Shown here: positions 10,733 through 19,674 of the stretch, in pieces
Layout of the letters: each line of letters opens with the position of its first letter
Position numbering within the stretch: position 1 is the first letter of the stretch
NCBI GenBank assembly: GCA_035630615.1
Contig: DASQKI010000080.1
Location: 1 to 44,790, forward strand
DNA: 44,790 nt
Direction of reading: 5' to 3'
Origin: DATFRX01 sp035630615
Lineage (GTDB): Bacteria > Actinomycetota > Actinomycetes > Propionibacteriales > Nocardioidaceae
Made by a program: the position numbers and the translations under genes
The notes under the pieces: model-generated
Seen by the model: the letters and a program-made list of their open reading frames with translations, nothing else
Databases searched by the model: none
Told to the model about the DNA's origin: nothing

Positions 10733-11923
10733 GTGAGCCGACTGTTCACCTCCGAATCCGTGACCGAGGGACATCCGGACAAGATCGCCGACGCGATCAG
10801 CGACAGTGTCTTGGACGCCCTTCTCGCGGAGGATCCGCGCAGTCGGGTCGCGATCGAGACACTGGTCACCACTGGGCTCGTCGTCGTCGCCGGAGAGGTG
10901 ACGACCGAGGCGTACGCCGAAATCCCCCGCATCGTGCGCGACCGCATCGTGCAGATCGGCTACGACTCGTCGAAGAAGGGCTTCGACGGCAGGTCGTGCG
11001 GCGTCCAGATCTCGCTCGATGCGCAGTCCGGCGACATCGCGCAGGGTGTCGACGGTGCCTACGAGGAGCGGACCGAGCAGTCGACGGATCCGTTGGACCG
11101 GCAGGGCGCCGGCGACCAGGGACTGATGTTCGGGTACGCCTGCGACGAGACGCCCGAGTTGATGCCGCTGCCGATCACGATCGCGCACCGACTGGCGCAG
11201 CGGTTGGCCGACGTACGCCGGGACGGCACGATGGCCTACCTCCGCCCGGACGCGAAGACCCAGGTGACGATCGAATACGACGGCGATCGGCCGGCGAGCG
11301 TCGACACGGTGGTGGTGTCGACCCAGCACGCGGCCGACATCGACCTCGACGCGATGCTGACGCCCGACGTGCGCAAGCATGTCGTCGACGCCGTGCTCGA
11401 CCGGTTCGACATCGACCACAGTGGCTATCGGCTCCTCGTCAACCCGACCGGGCGGTTCGAGATCGGCGGCCCGATGGGCGATGCCGGGCTCACCGGACGC
11501 AAGATCATCATCGACACCTATGGCGGCATGGCCCGACACGGTGGCGGCGCCTTCAGCGGCAAGGATCCGAGCAAGGTCGACCGGTCGGCCGCCTACGGCA
11601 TGCGCTGGGTCGCCAAAAACGTCGTCGCTGCCGAGCTCGCGAGTCGCTGCGAGGTGCAGGTGGCGTACGCGATCGGCAAGGCGCAACCGGTCGGGTTCTA
11701 CGTCGACTGCTTCGGCACCGAGACGATGCCGGCGGGCCGGATCGCGACGGCGGTGCGCGACGTCTTCGACCTTCGGCCGGCGGCGTTGATCCGCGACCTC
11801 GACCTGCTGCGACCCATCTACGCGGCGACGGCGGCCTACGGGCACTTCGGTCGGGAGCTTCCCGAGTTCACCTGGGAGCGCACCGACCGCGCCGAGCAGT
11901 TGCGCGACGCCGCGGGCGCGTGA
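10733..11923 (+). CDS. metK: S-adenosylmethionine synthetase
   Basis: Makes S-adenosylmethionine from methionine and ATP. GTG start, 396 residues, full length. Signature motifs: FTSESVTEGHPDKIADAISD (ATP and metal site), GAGDQGLMFGYACDETPELM, GGPMGDAGLTGRKIIIDTYG and the glycine-rich GGGAFSGKDPSKVDRSAAY. It is separated from coaBC by the inverted repeat and is followed by the TTGGCG palindromic repeats. Confidence 0.98.
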   Translation: MSRLFTSESVTEGHPDKIADAISDSVLDALLAEDPRSRVAIETLVTTGLVVVAGEVTTEAYAEIPRIVRDRIVQIGYDSSKKGFDGRSCGVQISLDAQSGDIAQGVDGAYEERTEQSTDPLDRQGAGDQGLMFGYACDETPELMPLPITIAHRLAQRLADVRRDGTMAYLRPDAKTQVTIEYDGDRPASVDTVVVSTQHAADIDLDAMLTPDVRKHVVDAVLDRFDIDHSGYRLLVNPTGRFEIGGPMGDAGLTGRKIIIDTYGGMARHGGGAFSGKDPSKVDRSAAYGMRWVAKNVVAAELASRCEVQVAYAIGKAQPVGFYVDCFGTETMPAGRIATAVRDVFDLRPAALIRDLDLLRPIYAATAAYGHFGRELPEFTWERTDRAEQLRDAAGA

Positions 11924-11933
11924 CGGAGCGGGG

Positions 11934-11991
11934 TTTGGCGCGGGGGACCCCTGCGACGAACCTATTGGCGTGGGGGACCCCTGCGCCAATA
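11934..11991. repeat. tandem palindromic repeat, TTGGCG...CGCCAA family, copy A
   Basis: Two tandem units fill much of the metK-HAD gap. Unit 1 (11934-11955) reads TTTGGCG then a C/G-rich core ending CCCCTGCG. Unit 2 (11963-11991) is a full palindrome: arms TATTGGCG (11963-11970) and CGCCAATA (11984-11991) around a GGGG/CCCC inner stem. A 29-base stretch of this copy is identical to copy B after rpe (11959-11987 against 19699-19727). It starts only 10 bases after the metK stop. Confidence 0.85.
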
Positions 11992-12025
11992 CCGGCATGG
12001 CCCCAAACCCGGAGGATTCGGTCTG

Positions 12026-12688
12026 ATGCCACCCACGGCGGTCGTGTTCGACATCGGCGGCGTGCTCGTCGACTGGGATCCGCGCTACCTGTTTCGCGAC
12101 GTCATCTCCGACGACGCCACCCGTGAGTGGTTCCTGCGTGAGGTGTGCCCGCCGGAGTGGAACCTCGAACAAGATCGCGGCCGTCCCTGGGCGGACGCCG
12201 TAACCGAGGCCACCGGGCGTCATCCCGATCACGCCGGCTGGATCCGGGCCTACGACGAGCGCTGGCTCGAGACGATCGGCGGTGTCGACGAGGCGGTGGC
12301 CGACCTCGTACGCGACCTCCGACGCACGGGCATGCCGACGTACGCGTTGACGAACTACTCCGCCGAGAAGTGGGCGCTGTCGCGCGAGCGGCTCGACATC
12401 TTGCGGGCGTTCGACGGCGTCGTCGTGTCGGGTGAGGAGCGTGTCGTCAAGCCGGATGAGCGGATCTATCGCATCCTCATCGAGCGGTACGACCTCGATC
12501 CGGCGGCCACGTACTTCACCGACGACGTCACCGCCAACGTCGAAGCGGCGCGGTCTGTCGGCATCGACGCCGAGCGGTTCATCGATGCGGCGACCACCCG
12601 AACTCAGCTCGCCGCCCGCGGGCTTCTCGAGTTCGGACCTGTGGACAACGCCCAACGGTCCGATCCGGCTGGTACAACCACAGTGTGA
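12026..12688 (+). CDS. HAD-superfamily hydrolase (YihX-like, subfamily IA)
   Basis: Predicted phosphatase of the haloacid dehalogenase superfamily; substrate unknown. 220 residues. Motif I is VVFDIGGVLVDWD (nucleophile Asp in FDIGGVL, like YihX FDLGNVL), motif II is ALTNYS, motif III is VKPDERIY with its Lys, and motif IV is YFTDDVTANVEAA. A cap domain lies between motifs I and II (PEWNLEQDRGRPW). GTGA overlap with priA suggests co-transcription. Confidence 0.88.
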   Translation: MPPTAVVFDIGGVLVDWDPRYLFRDVISDDATREWFLREVCPPEWNLEQDRGRPWADAVTEATGRHPDHAGWIRAYDERWLETIGGVDEAVADLVRDLRRTGMPTYALTNYSAEKWALSRERLDILRAFDGVVVSGEERVVKPDERIYRILIERYDLDPAATYFTDDVTANVEAARSVGIDAERFIDAATTRTQLAARGLLEFGPVDNAQRSDPAGTTTV

Positions 12689-14727
12689 ACGGGACGAACG
12701 CCGACCCGCCGCCAGAGCAACTCGCCCTGGTGCGCGAGACCGTGCGTACCCGCCGACCCAAGCCGAGTCCCTCGATCGCGACCGACCGTCCGATCGCCCG
12801 AGTCGCCGTCGACATGCCGCTCGCCCATCTCGATCGGCCCTTCGACTACCTCGTGACCGAAGCGCAAGCCGAGTCGGCGCAACCGGGCTGTCGGGTACGG
12901 GTGCGGTTCGCCGGTCAGAGGCTCGACGCGTTCGTCCTCGATCGGGTCGACACCACCGACCACGACGGTCGCCTCGGCCGACTCGAACGCGTCGTCTCGC
13001 CCGAGGTCGTCCTGCGGGCCGACATCGCCCGCCTCTGTCGCGCCGTGGCCGATCGCTATGCGGGCACCTTCGCCGATGTGGTCCGACTCGCGGTGCCACC
13101 TCGACACGCTCGCGAGGAGAAGACCGAACGCGAACCACCCGAGCCCCATCCACTGCCGGACCCGGACGGCACGCTCTGGGAGCCCTACGCCGGCTCGACT
13201 CGCCTTCTCGACCCACTCGCCGAGGGTGGCAGCCCACGCGTGTGTTGGACCGTGCTGCCTGGTGCCGCGCCGCCGGGAGCCGATTGGCCCGCAGCGCTGG
13301 CCCAGACGGTCCTCGCCGCGCTGCGGTCGGGCCGGGGGAGCGTGGTGTGCCTGCCCGACGTACGCGACGTCGATCGTCTCGACGCGGCGCTGACTGCCGT
13401 GCTCGGCGGCCCCGATCGCCACGCCGTCCTCACCGCTGCACAGGGGCCGCAGGCGCGCTACCGCGCGTTCTTGGCGCTGGCCCGCGGCCATGTCAAGGTC
13501 GCCATCGGCAACCGCGCGGCGGCGTTCGCGCCGGTCCACGAGCTCGGCCTCGCGGCCGTCTGGGATGACGGCGACGACCTGCATGCCGAGCCGCGCGCGC
13601 CCTACCCCCACGCGCGCGAGGTCTTGCTCACCAGGGCGCACGAGGCCGACGCCGCCGTGTTGCTCGCCGGGCCTGCGAGGTCGGTCGAGGCCCACGCGCT
13701 GGTCGAGTCCGCCTGGTGCATCGATCTCGCGGCCGAGCCCGAGCGTCGTCGGCACGCCGGCCCGAGGGTCACGGCGGCCGGCGCCGACTCCCATGGGGCC
13801 GAGCGTGACCCCGCCGGCCGGGGCGCTCGGCTGCCACGCGAGGCCCTGACCGTGTTGCGTGAGAGCGCCCCGGCCGGCCCGGTGCTGGTCAGCGTGCCTC
13901 GCAGCGGCTACCGACCCACGCTGTCCTGTCAGACCTGCCATGCCCCGGCGCGCTGTGCCACCTGCCACGGCCCGCTCGGCCAGCCCGAGTCGGAGGCGGC
14001 GCCGGCCTGCCGTTGGTGTGGCACGGCCGCGCCTGAGTGGGTCTGCCCCGAGTGCGACGGCACGACCCTCCGGGCTCCGGTCATCGGCGAGCGGCGCACC
14101 GCCGAAGAGATCGGACGTGCCGTGTCCGGCGTGACGGTCCGCACCTCGGCCGGCGAGCGGGTGCTCGATCGGGTCGACGGTCGGCCGCAGGTCGTCGTCG
14201 CCACTCCGGGTGCGGAGCCGGTGGCCGACGGAGGCTACGCCGCCGGGCTGATCCTCGACGCGGGTCTCGTGTTGGCGCGTGCCGACCTGCGCACGGCCGA
14301 AGAAGCCGTTCGGCGGTGGTCGCATGTCGTGTCGCTGGTGCGCCCCGAGTCTGACGGTGGCCGCGTGGTGCTGGTCGGGTCGGCCTCCGCGCCGCCGGTC
14401 CAGGCGCTCGTGCGGGCCGATCCGGTGGGGTTCGCCGCTCGCGAGCTGGCCGAGCGCCGGTCGGCTCGGCTGCCGCCGACGGTACGGCTCGCGACCGTCA
14501 GCGGTCCGTCGGATGCGGTGACCGCGCTGCTCGACGAGTCGTGGCCGGAGCCGAAGGAACTGCTGGGCCCCGTGGCGACCGGCGACGACGAGGTGCGCTT
14601 GGTGATTCGGGTGCCGCGCCGAGAGGGGTCGGCGCTGGCCGCCGCGTTGCAGCGGGTGCAGTCGCAGCGCAGTGCGCACAAGGCGCCGCCGTTGCGAGTC
14701 CGGGTCGACCCGTATGAGTTGGAGTAG
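12685..14727 (+). CDS. priA: PriA-like primosomal protein N' lacking ATPase motifs
   Basis: Replication-restart protein homologue, 680 residues, GTG start inside the preceding stop (GTGA). The N-terminal DNA-binding domain is recognisable (VAVDMPLAHLDRPFDYLVTE, GCRVRVRFAGQ), as is the C-terminal region (RADPVGFAARELAERRSARLPPTVRLA). The zinc module at about residues 414-457 keeps eight Cys in four C-x2-C pairs (CQTC, CATC, CRWC, CPEC). No Walker A GxGKT is present, and the DEEH motif II position reads WDDGDD at about 293-298. Published annotation of actinobacterial PriA likewise notes missing helicase motifs, so the protein probably acts in DNA binding or primosome assembly, not unwinding. 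Confidence 0.9.
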   Translation: MNGTNADPPPEQLALVRETVRTRRPKPSPSIATDRPIARVAVDMPLAHLDRPFDYLVTEAQAESAQPGCRVRVRFAGQRLDAFVLDRVDTTDHDGRLGRLERVVSPEVVLRADIARLCRAVADRYAGTFADVVRLAVPPRHAREEKTEREPPEPHPLPDPDGTLWEPYAGSTRLLDPLAEGGSPRVCWTVLPGAAPPGADWPAALAQTVLAALRSGRGSVVCLPDVRDVDRLDAALTAVLGGPDRHAVLTAAQGPQARYRAFLALARGHVKVAIGNRAAAFAPVHELGLAAVWDDGDDLHAEPRAPYPHAREVLLTRAHEADAAVLLAGPARSVEAHALVESAWCIDLAAEPERRRHAGPRVTAAGADSHGAERDPAGRGARLPREALTVLRESAPAGPVLVSVPRSGYRPTLSCQTCHAPARCATCHGPLGQPESEAAPACRWCGTAAPEWVCPECDGTTLRAPVIGERRTAEEIGRAVSGVTVRTSAGERVLDRVDGRPQVVVATPGAEPVADGGYAAGLILDAGLVLARADLRTAEEAVRRWSHVVSLVRPESDGGRVVLVGSASAPPVQALVRADPVGFAARELAERRSARLPPTVRLATVSGPSDAVTALLDESWPEPKELLGPVATGDDEVRLVIRVPRREGSALAAALQRVQSQRSAHKAPPLRVRVDPYELE

Positions 14728-14733
14728 GCGCCG

Positions 14734-15237
14734 ATGACCGACGGTGGCTTCGCGCTGCGACTGGCCGCGGCCGGCGACGCCGAGTTCCTCGCGGACATGC
14801 TGGTCGAGGCGGTCAACTGGGACCCTCGTCGACCGGCGGTCAGCCGCGAGCGGGTTGTCGCCACTCGGGAGACGGTCCGCTATGTAGCGGGCTGGCCGCG
14901 ATCGGGTGAGCTCGGGGTGGTCGCCGTCGACAGTGGTGGCGGTCCGATCGGGGCGGCTTGGCTACGCCAGTTCGCGGCGGCCGACCCCGGATACGGTTTC
15001 GTCGCGCCGGAGGTGCCTGAGCTGTCAGTGGGCGTCCTGCCCCCTTGGCGGGGCCGGGGCGTCGGCGGCTCGCTGATCGACGAGTTGGCCCGACGGGCGG
15101 CCGCGGCCGGCATCGCCCGGATCTCACTGAGCGTCGAACGCGCCAACCGGGCTCGGGCGCTCTACGTACGTGCCGGCTTCACGACGGTCGAGTCCGGCCC
15201 AGACGCAGACACCATGGTGATAATGCTCGCGCCATGA
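14734..15237 (+). CDS. GNAT-family N-acetyltransferase
   Basis: Predicted acetyl-CoA-dependent N-acetyltransferase; substrate unknown. 167 residues, ATG six bases after the priA stop. Acetyl-CoA-binding motif A is LSVGVLPPWRGRGVGGSLI (R-G-R-G-V-G pyrophosphate loop), followed by helix LARRAAAAGIARISLSV and the C-terminal NRARALYVRAGFTTV typical of the fold. It lies between priA and def; no functional link to either is evident. Confidence 0.88.
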   Translation: MTDGGFALRLAAAGDAEFLADMLVEAVNWDPRRPAVSRERVVATRETVRYVAGWPRSGELGVVAVDSGGGPIGAAWLRQFAAADPGYGFVAPEVPELSVGVLPPWRGRGVGGSLIDELARRAAAAGIARISLSVERANRARALYVRAGFTTVESGPDADTMVIMLAP

Positions 15238-15300
15238 TCGGGCCGCTCATCCCTAGACTGGTCCGACACATCCAGGTTGTCCTTAAGGAGCCCGCGCCCC

Positions 15301-15846
15301 ATGGCCATTCGCCCGATCCGGCTGTTCGGTGACCCGCTGCTGCGGACCAAGGCGGCCCCGGTCGCCGATTTCGACGCCGAGTTGCGTGCGTTGGTCGCTG
15401 ACCTGACCGACACGATGCTCGACGCACCCGGATCCGGCTTGGCCGCGCCGCAGATCGGGGTGGGGCTTCGGGTGTTCACCTACAACGTCGACGACGAAGT
15501 CGGCCACCTGGTCAATCCGCGGTTGGAGCTGTCCGACGAGACCCAGCTCGGGCCGGAGGGCTGCCTGTCGATCCCGGAGCTGACGTTCGAGTGCCTGCGT
15601 GCCCTGCGGACGGTGGCGCACGGCTTCAACATGTACGGCGATCCGATCACCATCGGCGGATCGGACATGCTTGCCCGGGCGCTGCAGCACGAGACGGACC
15701 ATCTCGACGGCGTGTTGTTCGTCGACCGACTCGACCGCGAGATCCGCAAGCTCGCGATGCGGGCGATCCGCGAGGCCGAGTGGTCCGGTGCGCCCGCGCC
15801 GACGGTGAAGGTGTCGCCGCACCCCATGTTCGGCAAGGGAACCTGA
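15301..15846 (+). CDS. def: peptide deformylase
   Basis: Removes the formyl group from the N-terminal Met of new proteins. ATG 15301 follows AAGGAG at 15285-15290; an upstream ATG at 15277 lacks this site. 181 residues. All three metal-site motifs are intact: GSGLAAPQIG, EGCLSIP (metal-binding Cys) and QHETDHLDG (HExxH). Directly followed by fmt, the enzyme that adds the formyl group, so both halves of the formyl-Met cycle are paired here. Confidence 0.97.
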   Translation: MAIRPIRLFGDPLLRTKAAPVADFDAELRALVADLTDTMLDAPGSGLAAPQIGVGLRVFTYNVDDEVGHLVNPRLELSDETQLGPEGCLSIPELTFECLRALRTVAHGFNMYGDPITIGGSDMLARALQHETDHLDGVLFVDRLDREIRKLAMRAIREAEWSGAPAPTVKVSPHPMFGKGT

Positions 15847-15849
15847 TCC

Positions 15850-16785
15850 GTGCGGTTGCTCTTCGTCGGTACGCCGGAGGTCGCGCTGCCCGCGCTGGAG
15901 GCGTTCGTCGCGAGCCAACACGAGGTGATCGGCGTGCTCACACGTCCGGAGGCACGGTCCGGCAGGGGACGCCGCCGTCATCCGTCGGCGGTCGCGGTCC
16001 GAGGCGATGCGCTCGGCCTGCCCGTCCTGACCCCGGAGCGGCCGGGCGACCCGGCGTTCGTGGAGCAACTGCGCGAGCTGGCACCGGACTGTTGCCCGGT
16101 CGTCGCATACGGCGCGTTGCTCCCGCAGTCGGTGCTCGACATTCCCCGCCACGGTTGGGTCAACCTGCATTTCTCGGTACTGCCCGCGTGGCGCGGTGCC
16201 GCCCCGGTGCAGCGGGCCATCCTCGCGGGCGACGAGGTCACCGGAGCGACGGCGTTTCGGATCGTTAAGGAGCTCGACGCCGGGCCGGCGCTCGGCACAC
16301 TGACGGAGTCGATCCGACCGAGCGACACGGCCGGTGAGCTCCTGGAGCGGTTGGCCATCGCCGGGGCGCCGCTCCTCGTCGACACCATCGACCACCTCGA
16401 GATCGGCGACATCGACGAACGTCCACAACCCGACGACGGCGTCTCGTACGCGCCGAAGATCGAGATCGACGACGCGCGTATTCGGTGGATCGAGCCGGCG
16501 TTCGCGGTGGATCGCCGGATCCGCGCGTGTACGCCGGCGCCCGGGGCCTGGACGACGCTCGACGGCACGCGGCTCAAGATCGGGCCGGTGCGGATGCTGC
16601 CGGACGCCACCGACCTGGCGCCGGGCGAGCTCGACGCCGATCGGCGACAGGTGCGGGTCGGCACTGGAACCCATGCCGTGGCGCTCGGTGAGATCCAGCC
16701 GCCGGGCAAGCAGGCGATGGACGCCACCGCATGGGGCCGGGGCGCGCGACTCGACGGGCGGGTCCGTCTTGGCGCCGACGACTGA
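15850..16785 (+). CDS. fmt: methionyl-tRNA formyltransferase
   Basis: Formylates Met-tRNAfMet using 10-formyl-tetrahydrofolate. GTG start, 311 residues. N-terminal FVGTPEVALPALEAF, catalytic region VNLHFSVLPAWRGAAPVQRAI (active His and folate site) and ELDAGPALG (catalytic Asp) are present. The C-terminal OB-like tRNA-binding domain covers roughly residues 210-311. It overlaps the probable rsmB start by 17 bases. Confidence 0.97.
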   Translation: MRLLFVGTPEVALPALEAFVASQHEVIGVLTRPEARSGRGRRRHPSAVAVRGDALGLPVLTPERPGDPAFVEQLRELAPDCCPVVAYGALLPQSVLDIPRHGWVNLHFSVLPAWRGAAPVQRAILAGDEVTGATAFRIVKELDAGPALGTLTESIRPSDTAGELLERLAIAGAPLLVDTIDHLEIGDIDERPQPDDGVSYAPKIEIDDARIRWIEPAFAVDRRIRACTPAPGAWTTLDGTRLKIGPVRMLPDATDLAPGELDADRRQVRVGTGTHAVALGEIQPPGKQAMDATAWGRGARLDGRVRLGADD

Positions 16786-18118
16786 GGCCGAGCGGCCACG
16801 CGGAGCCGCGCTCGACGTCATGGCGGCGGTCCGTGAGCGGGACGCCTTCGTCAACCTGCTGCTGCCGTCGTTGCTCGCCGAACGCGGACTGTCTGGCCGC
16901 GACGCAGCGCTGGCGACCGAGCTCGCCGCCGGCACGGTCCGGATGTGGGGGCTCTACGACGCCATCGTGGCGGACCTCGTCGAACGCCCTCTCGACGAGC
17001 TCGACCCGCGCCTGCTCGACATTCTCCGGCTGGGGTGCCACCAACTGCTGTCGATGCGGACACCGTCACACGCGGCCGTGTCGACCAGCGTCGACCTGGT
17101 GAAGACTCGGATCGGGCGCCGCCCGGCGGGACTCGCCAACGCGGTGTTGCGCCGGGTGTCCAGCCGCGACGTCGACGCCTGGGTCGATGCAGTGGCGCCG
17201 GCGCGGTCGGCCGACCCGCTCGGACATCTGGCCGTCCGACACAGTCATCCGCGCTGGATAGTCGACGCCTTGCACGACGCGCTCGGCGGAGACATCGACG
17301 AGACTGAGCGCCTGCTGGCCGCCGACAACGATCCACCGGCCGTGACGCTCGTCGCCCGGCCGGGTCTCGCGACGCAAGAAGAGTTGCTGGTCGAAGGTGC
17401 GACGCGAGGGGACTGGTCGCCTTACGCGGTACGGCTCGCCGGCGGCAACCCTGCCGAGCTGCCCGCCGTACGTGAGGGCCGGGCGGGAGTGCAGGACGAG
17501 GGCTCGCAGGTGGTGGCGATGACCTTGGCCGACGCGCCGTTGGACGGACCGGACGCTCGCTGGCTCGATCTGTGTGCCGGGCCTGGCGGCAAGGCGGCGC
17601 TGCTCGCCGGTCTGGCAGAGCAGCGGGACGCCATCGTCGTGGCAGGTGATCGGCAGCCGCATCGAGCGTCTCTGGTCGCGCGTACGGTGGAGCGCTTCGC
17701 CGCGGCGCGGGTGGTCGTGGCCGACGGCACTCAGCCGGCGTGGGGCGAGTCGGTCTTCGACCGCGTCCTCGTCGATGCGCCTTGCACCGGCCTCGGCGCG
17801 CTGCGGCGTCGGCCCGAGGCGCGTTGGCGGCGCCGGCCGACCGATCTCGACGGCCTGACCCGGCTGCAGGGTGCGCTGCTCGATGCGGCGGTTCGATCCG
17901 TCCGTCCGGGGGGCTTGGTGGCGTACGCGACCTGCTCGCCGCATCTGGCAGAGACGCGCGAGATCGTCGAGGCGCAGCGGCACCGATCCGACGTCGACCT
18001 GGTCGACCCGCGAGCGCTTTGGCCCGCAATCCCGGATCAGGATGCGCCGTGGCTGCAGCTGTGGCCGCATCGGCATGGCACGGACGCGATGTTCGTCGCC
18101 GTGCTCCGTCGGCGCTGA
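16769..18118 (+). CDS. rsmB: 16S rRNA (cytosine-967-C5)-methyltransferase, RsmB/Fmu
   Basis: m5C methyltransferase for 16S rRNA. The reading frame is open far upstream inside fmt. TTG 16769 is chosen because it keeps the family's first helix (RGAALDVMAAVRERDAFVNL); ATG 16820 would remove it. 449 residues. The N-terminal NusB-like RNA-binding domain covers about 1-150. The SAM-dependent domain shows DLCAGPGGKAALLA, the PC motif DAPCTGLGALRRRPEARW (Cys about 338) and the catalytic Cys in YATCSPHLAETR (about 387). The fmt-rsmB-rpe-rib order matches Mycobacterium. Confidence 0.93.
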   Translation: MAPTTEAERPRGAALDVMAAVRERDAFVNLLLPSLLAERGLSGRDAALATELAAGTVRMWGLYDAIVADLVERPLDELDPRLLDILRLGCHQLLSMRTPSHAAVSTSVDLVKTRIGRRPAGLANAVLRRVSSRDVDAWVDAVAPARSADPLGHLAVRHSHPRWIVDALHDALGGDIDETERLLAADNDPPAVTLVARPGLATQEELLVEGATRGDWSPYAVRLAGGNPAELPAVREGRAGVQDEGSQVVAMTLADAPLDGPDARWLDLCAGPGGKAALLAGLAEQRDAIVVAGDRQPHRASLVARTVERFAAARVVVADGTQPAWGESVFDRVLVDAPCTGLGALRRRPEARWRRRPTDLDGLTRLQGALLDAAVRSVRPGGLVAYATCSPHLAETREIVEAQRHRSDVDLVDPRALWPAIPDQDAPWLQLWPHRHGTDAMFVAVLRRR

Positions 18119-18219
18119 CGGGGCCCGACGCCGAGGCTGCGTTCAACCGTGGACGCTGACGAGCCCCCCGAAGCGGTCCGGTTAGGGTGACGCTCCCAAA
18201 CGAGAGAAGGCTCGCTTCC

Positions 18220-18624
18220 ATGACGTTGGAATGCATGAACCCCGACGAAATCGACACCCCGCTGACGTACAGCCACGTTGTCGTGGCCTCCGGCACTCGA
18301 ATGGTCTTCGTCGCGGGTCAGGTGGCCGAGGACAAGGAAGGCAACATCGTCGGACCGGGCGACCTGGTGGCCCAGGCGAAGCAAGTGTTCGACAACATCG
18401 GCCACGCCCTTGCCGCGGCCGGCGCCCGACCCGATCAGGTGACGAAGCTGACCATCTTCGTCGCCAACTACGAGCGTGAACACCTCGCGCTCATCGAGCA
18501 GGGGAGAGTCGCGCTGTTCGGCGACCACAAGCCGACTGACACGCTGATCGGAGTCGCCGCGCTGTCCAGTCCGGACTATCTCCTCGAGGTCGACGCAGTC
18601 GCGGTGGTCGACGACGCGGTTTGA
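18220..18624 (+). CDS. RidA/YjgF-family protein
   Basis: Probable RidA-family enamine/imine deaminase or a relative; 134 residues. ATG 18220 follows GAGAAGG; a TAGGGT -10-like box is at 18183-18188. Family segments: VFVAGQVAEDKEGNIVGPGD, AQAKQVFDNIGHALAAAGA, KLTIFVANY and TLIGVAALSSPDYLLEVDAVAV. The Arg that closes the active site of classical RidA (usually in a C-R-V-A-like segment) is not obvious, so this may be a divergent subgroup without standard deaminase activity. It converges with the broken minus-strand gene, 13 bases away. Confidence 0.85.
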   Translation: MTLECMNPDEIDTPLTYSHVVVASGTRMVFVAGQVAEDKEGNIVGPGDLVAQAKQVFDNIGHALAAAGARPDQVTKLTIFVANYEREHLALIEQGRVALFGDHKPTDTLIGVAALSSPDYLLEVDAVAVVDDAV

Positions 18625-18637
18625 CGATCCACGACCC

Positions 18638-18962
18638 TCACGGCTCTCCGAACCACGGCTGGATCGCGGAACACTCCTGGTGCAGAACGACTGGGTCGGA
18701 GATCAGTCCGTACCGCGCATCGTCCGGATAGGTCACCGCTCTGTGCGGCGCATCTCCCGCGAACCGGCGAGTCGCTTCCCAGTCTTGCCAGTAGGTGAGC
18801 AGGAAGACGTGGGCGTAATCGTCCTGCGTCACGCGGCGGAAGAAGACGCCGAGGTTGCCGGGGAACCGCTTCGAGCTGCTCGATGACCATGTCGCGGAAA
18901 TGCTGCTCGAACGCGTCACCGGACTCGATCGGCACGACGCCGTGCCACGAACGAACGATCAT
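18638..18962 (-). pseudogene. frameshifted antibiotic-biosynthesis-monooxygenase-like gene
   Basis: The minus strand encodes a small ABM-like (ferredoxin-like fold) protein in two frames. The N-terminal part reads MIVRSWHGVVPIESGDAFEQ; the rest, in another frame, reads PGNLGVFFRRVTQDDYAHVF then LLTYWQDWEATRRFAGDAP, ending SAIQPWFGEP. Removing one base from the GGGG run at 18860-18863 (plus strand) joins them as ...EAVPGNLGV. The interval is 325 bases, one more than a multiple of three, so a single inserted base explains it. It could be a real pseudogene or a sequencing error in a homopolymer. The start lies 51 bases from the divergent rpe. Confidence 0.75.
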
Positions 18963-18999
18963 CGGCGCATCGTAGGCCGTGTCGGGCCGAGACGCTGGC

Positions 19000-19005
19000 T
19001 AGACT
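19000..19005 (+). promoter_or_regulatory. possible -10 box for a near-leaderless rpe transcript
   Basis: TAGACT fits TANNNT and ends eight bases before the rpe ATG at 19014, so transcription may start at or very near the start codon. No good -35 was found. Confidence 0.35.
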
Positions 19006-19013
19006 CCGGCGCA

Positions 19014-19670
19014 ATGGGCATTCAGATCTCGCCGAGCATCTTGTCGGCCGACTTCGCCAACCTCGCGAGCGCGGCGGGGTCGGTGCCGAGCGCCGACTGG
19101 CTGCATGTCGACGTGATGGACAACCACTTCGTCCCGAACCTGACGATCGGCCAGCCGGTCGTGGAGTCGCTTGCCAAGGCGGCGAGCCTGCCGCTGGACG
19201 TGCACCTGATGATCGACGAACCCGATCGATGGGCGCCCGGCTACGTCGAGGCCGGTGCAGAGAACGTGACGTTTCATGTCGAGGCGGCTCATGCTCCAGT
19301 ACGGCTGGCTCGCGAGCTCCGATTGCAGGGCGCCCGTGCCGGACTGGCGTTGAAGCCGGCGACGCCGATCGAGCCGTGCGAGGATCTGCTCGGCGAGTTC
19401 GACATGGTCCTCGTCATGACGGTCGAGCCCGGCTTCGGGGGGCAGCAGTTTCTCGATGTGTGTCTGCCGAAGGTGCGCCGGGCCCGGCAGTTGATCGACA
19501 AGCGTGGCGGTGACCTGTGGCTGCAGGTCGACGGCGGAGTCGCTGCCGACACCATCGGGCGCTGCGCCGAGGCAGGGGCGGACGTCTTCGTCGCGGGCTC
19601 GGCCGTCTTCGGCGCCGACGATCCGGATGCGGTTGTGGCACAGCTGCGGTCGGTCGCCGGGGGCGCGTGA
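19014..19670 (+). CDS. rpe: ribulose-phosphate 3-epimerase
   Basis: Interconverts ribulose 5-phosphate and xylulose 5-phosphate in the pentose phosphate pathway; ribulose 5-phosphate is also a riboflavin precursor, used by RibBA encoded downstream. 218 residues. Conserved beta-alpha barrel motifs: SPSILSADFANL, HVDVMDNHFVPNLTIG (metal His and catalytic Asp), DVHLMI, MTVEPGFGGQQF and QVDGGVAADT (second catalytic Asp). ATG 19014 is supported by the exact family N-terminus. Palindromic repeats start right after the stop. Confidence 0.97.
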   Translation: MGIQISPSILSADFANLASAAGSVPSADWLHVDVMDNHFVPNLTIGQPVVESLAKAASLPLDVHLMIDEPDRWAPGYVEAGAENVTFHVEAAHAPVRLARELRLQGARAGLALKPATPIEPCEDLLGEFDMVLVMTVEPGFGGQQFLDVCLPKVRRARQLIDKRGGDLWLQVDGGVAADTIGRCAEAGADVFVAGSAVFGADDPDAVVAQLRSVAGGA

Positions 19671-19674
19671 GTCG

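Noticed and set aside
9263..13237. Very long open frame on the minus strand opposite coaBC, metK, the HAD gene and priA
   Set aside because: It is antisense to several genes with clear homology, is Arg/Gly-rich with no recognisable domain, and reflects GC-rich codon bias. Similar long minus-strand frames at 702-2552, 2661-4145, 12604-14679, 15283-16935 and 22360-24159 were dropped for the same reason.
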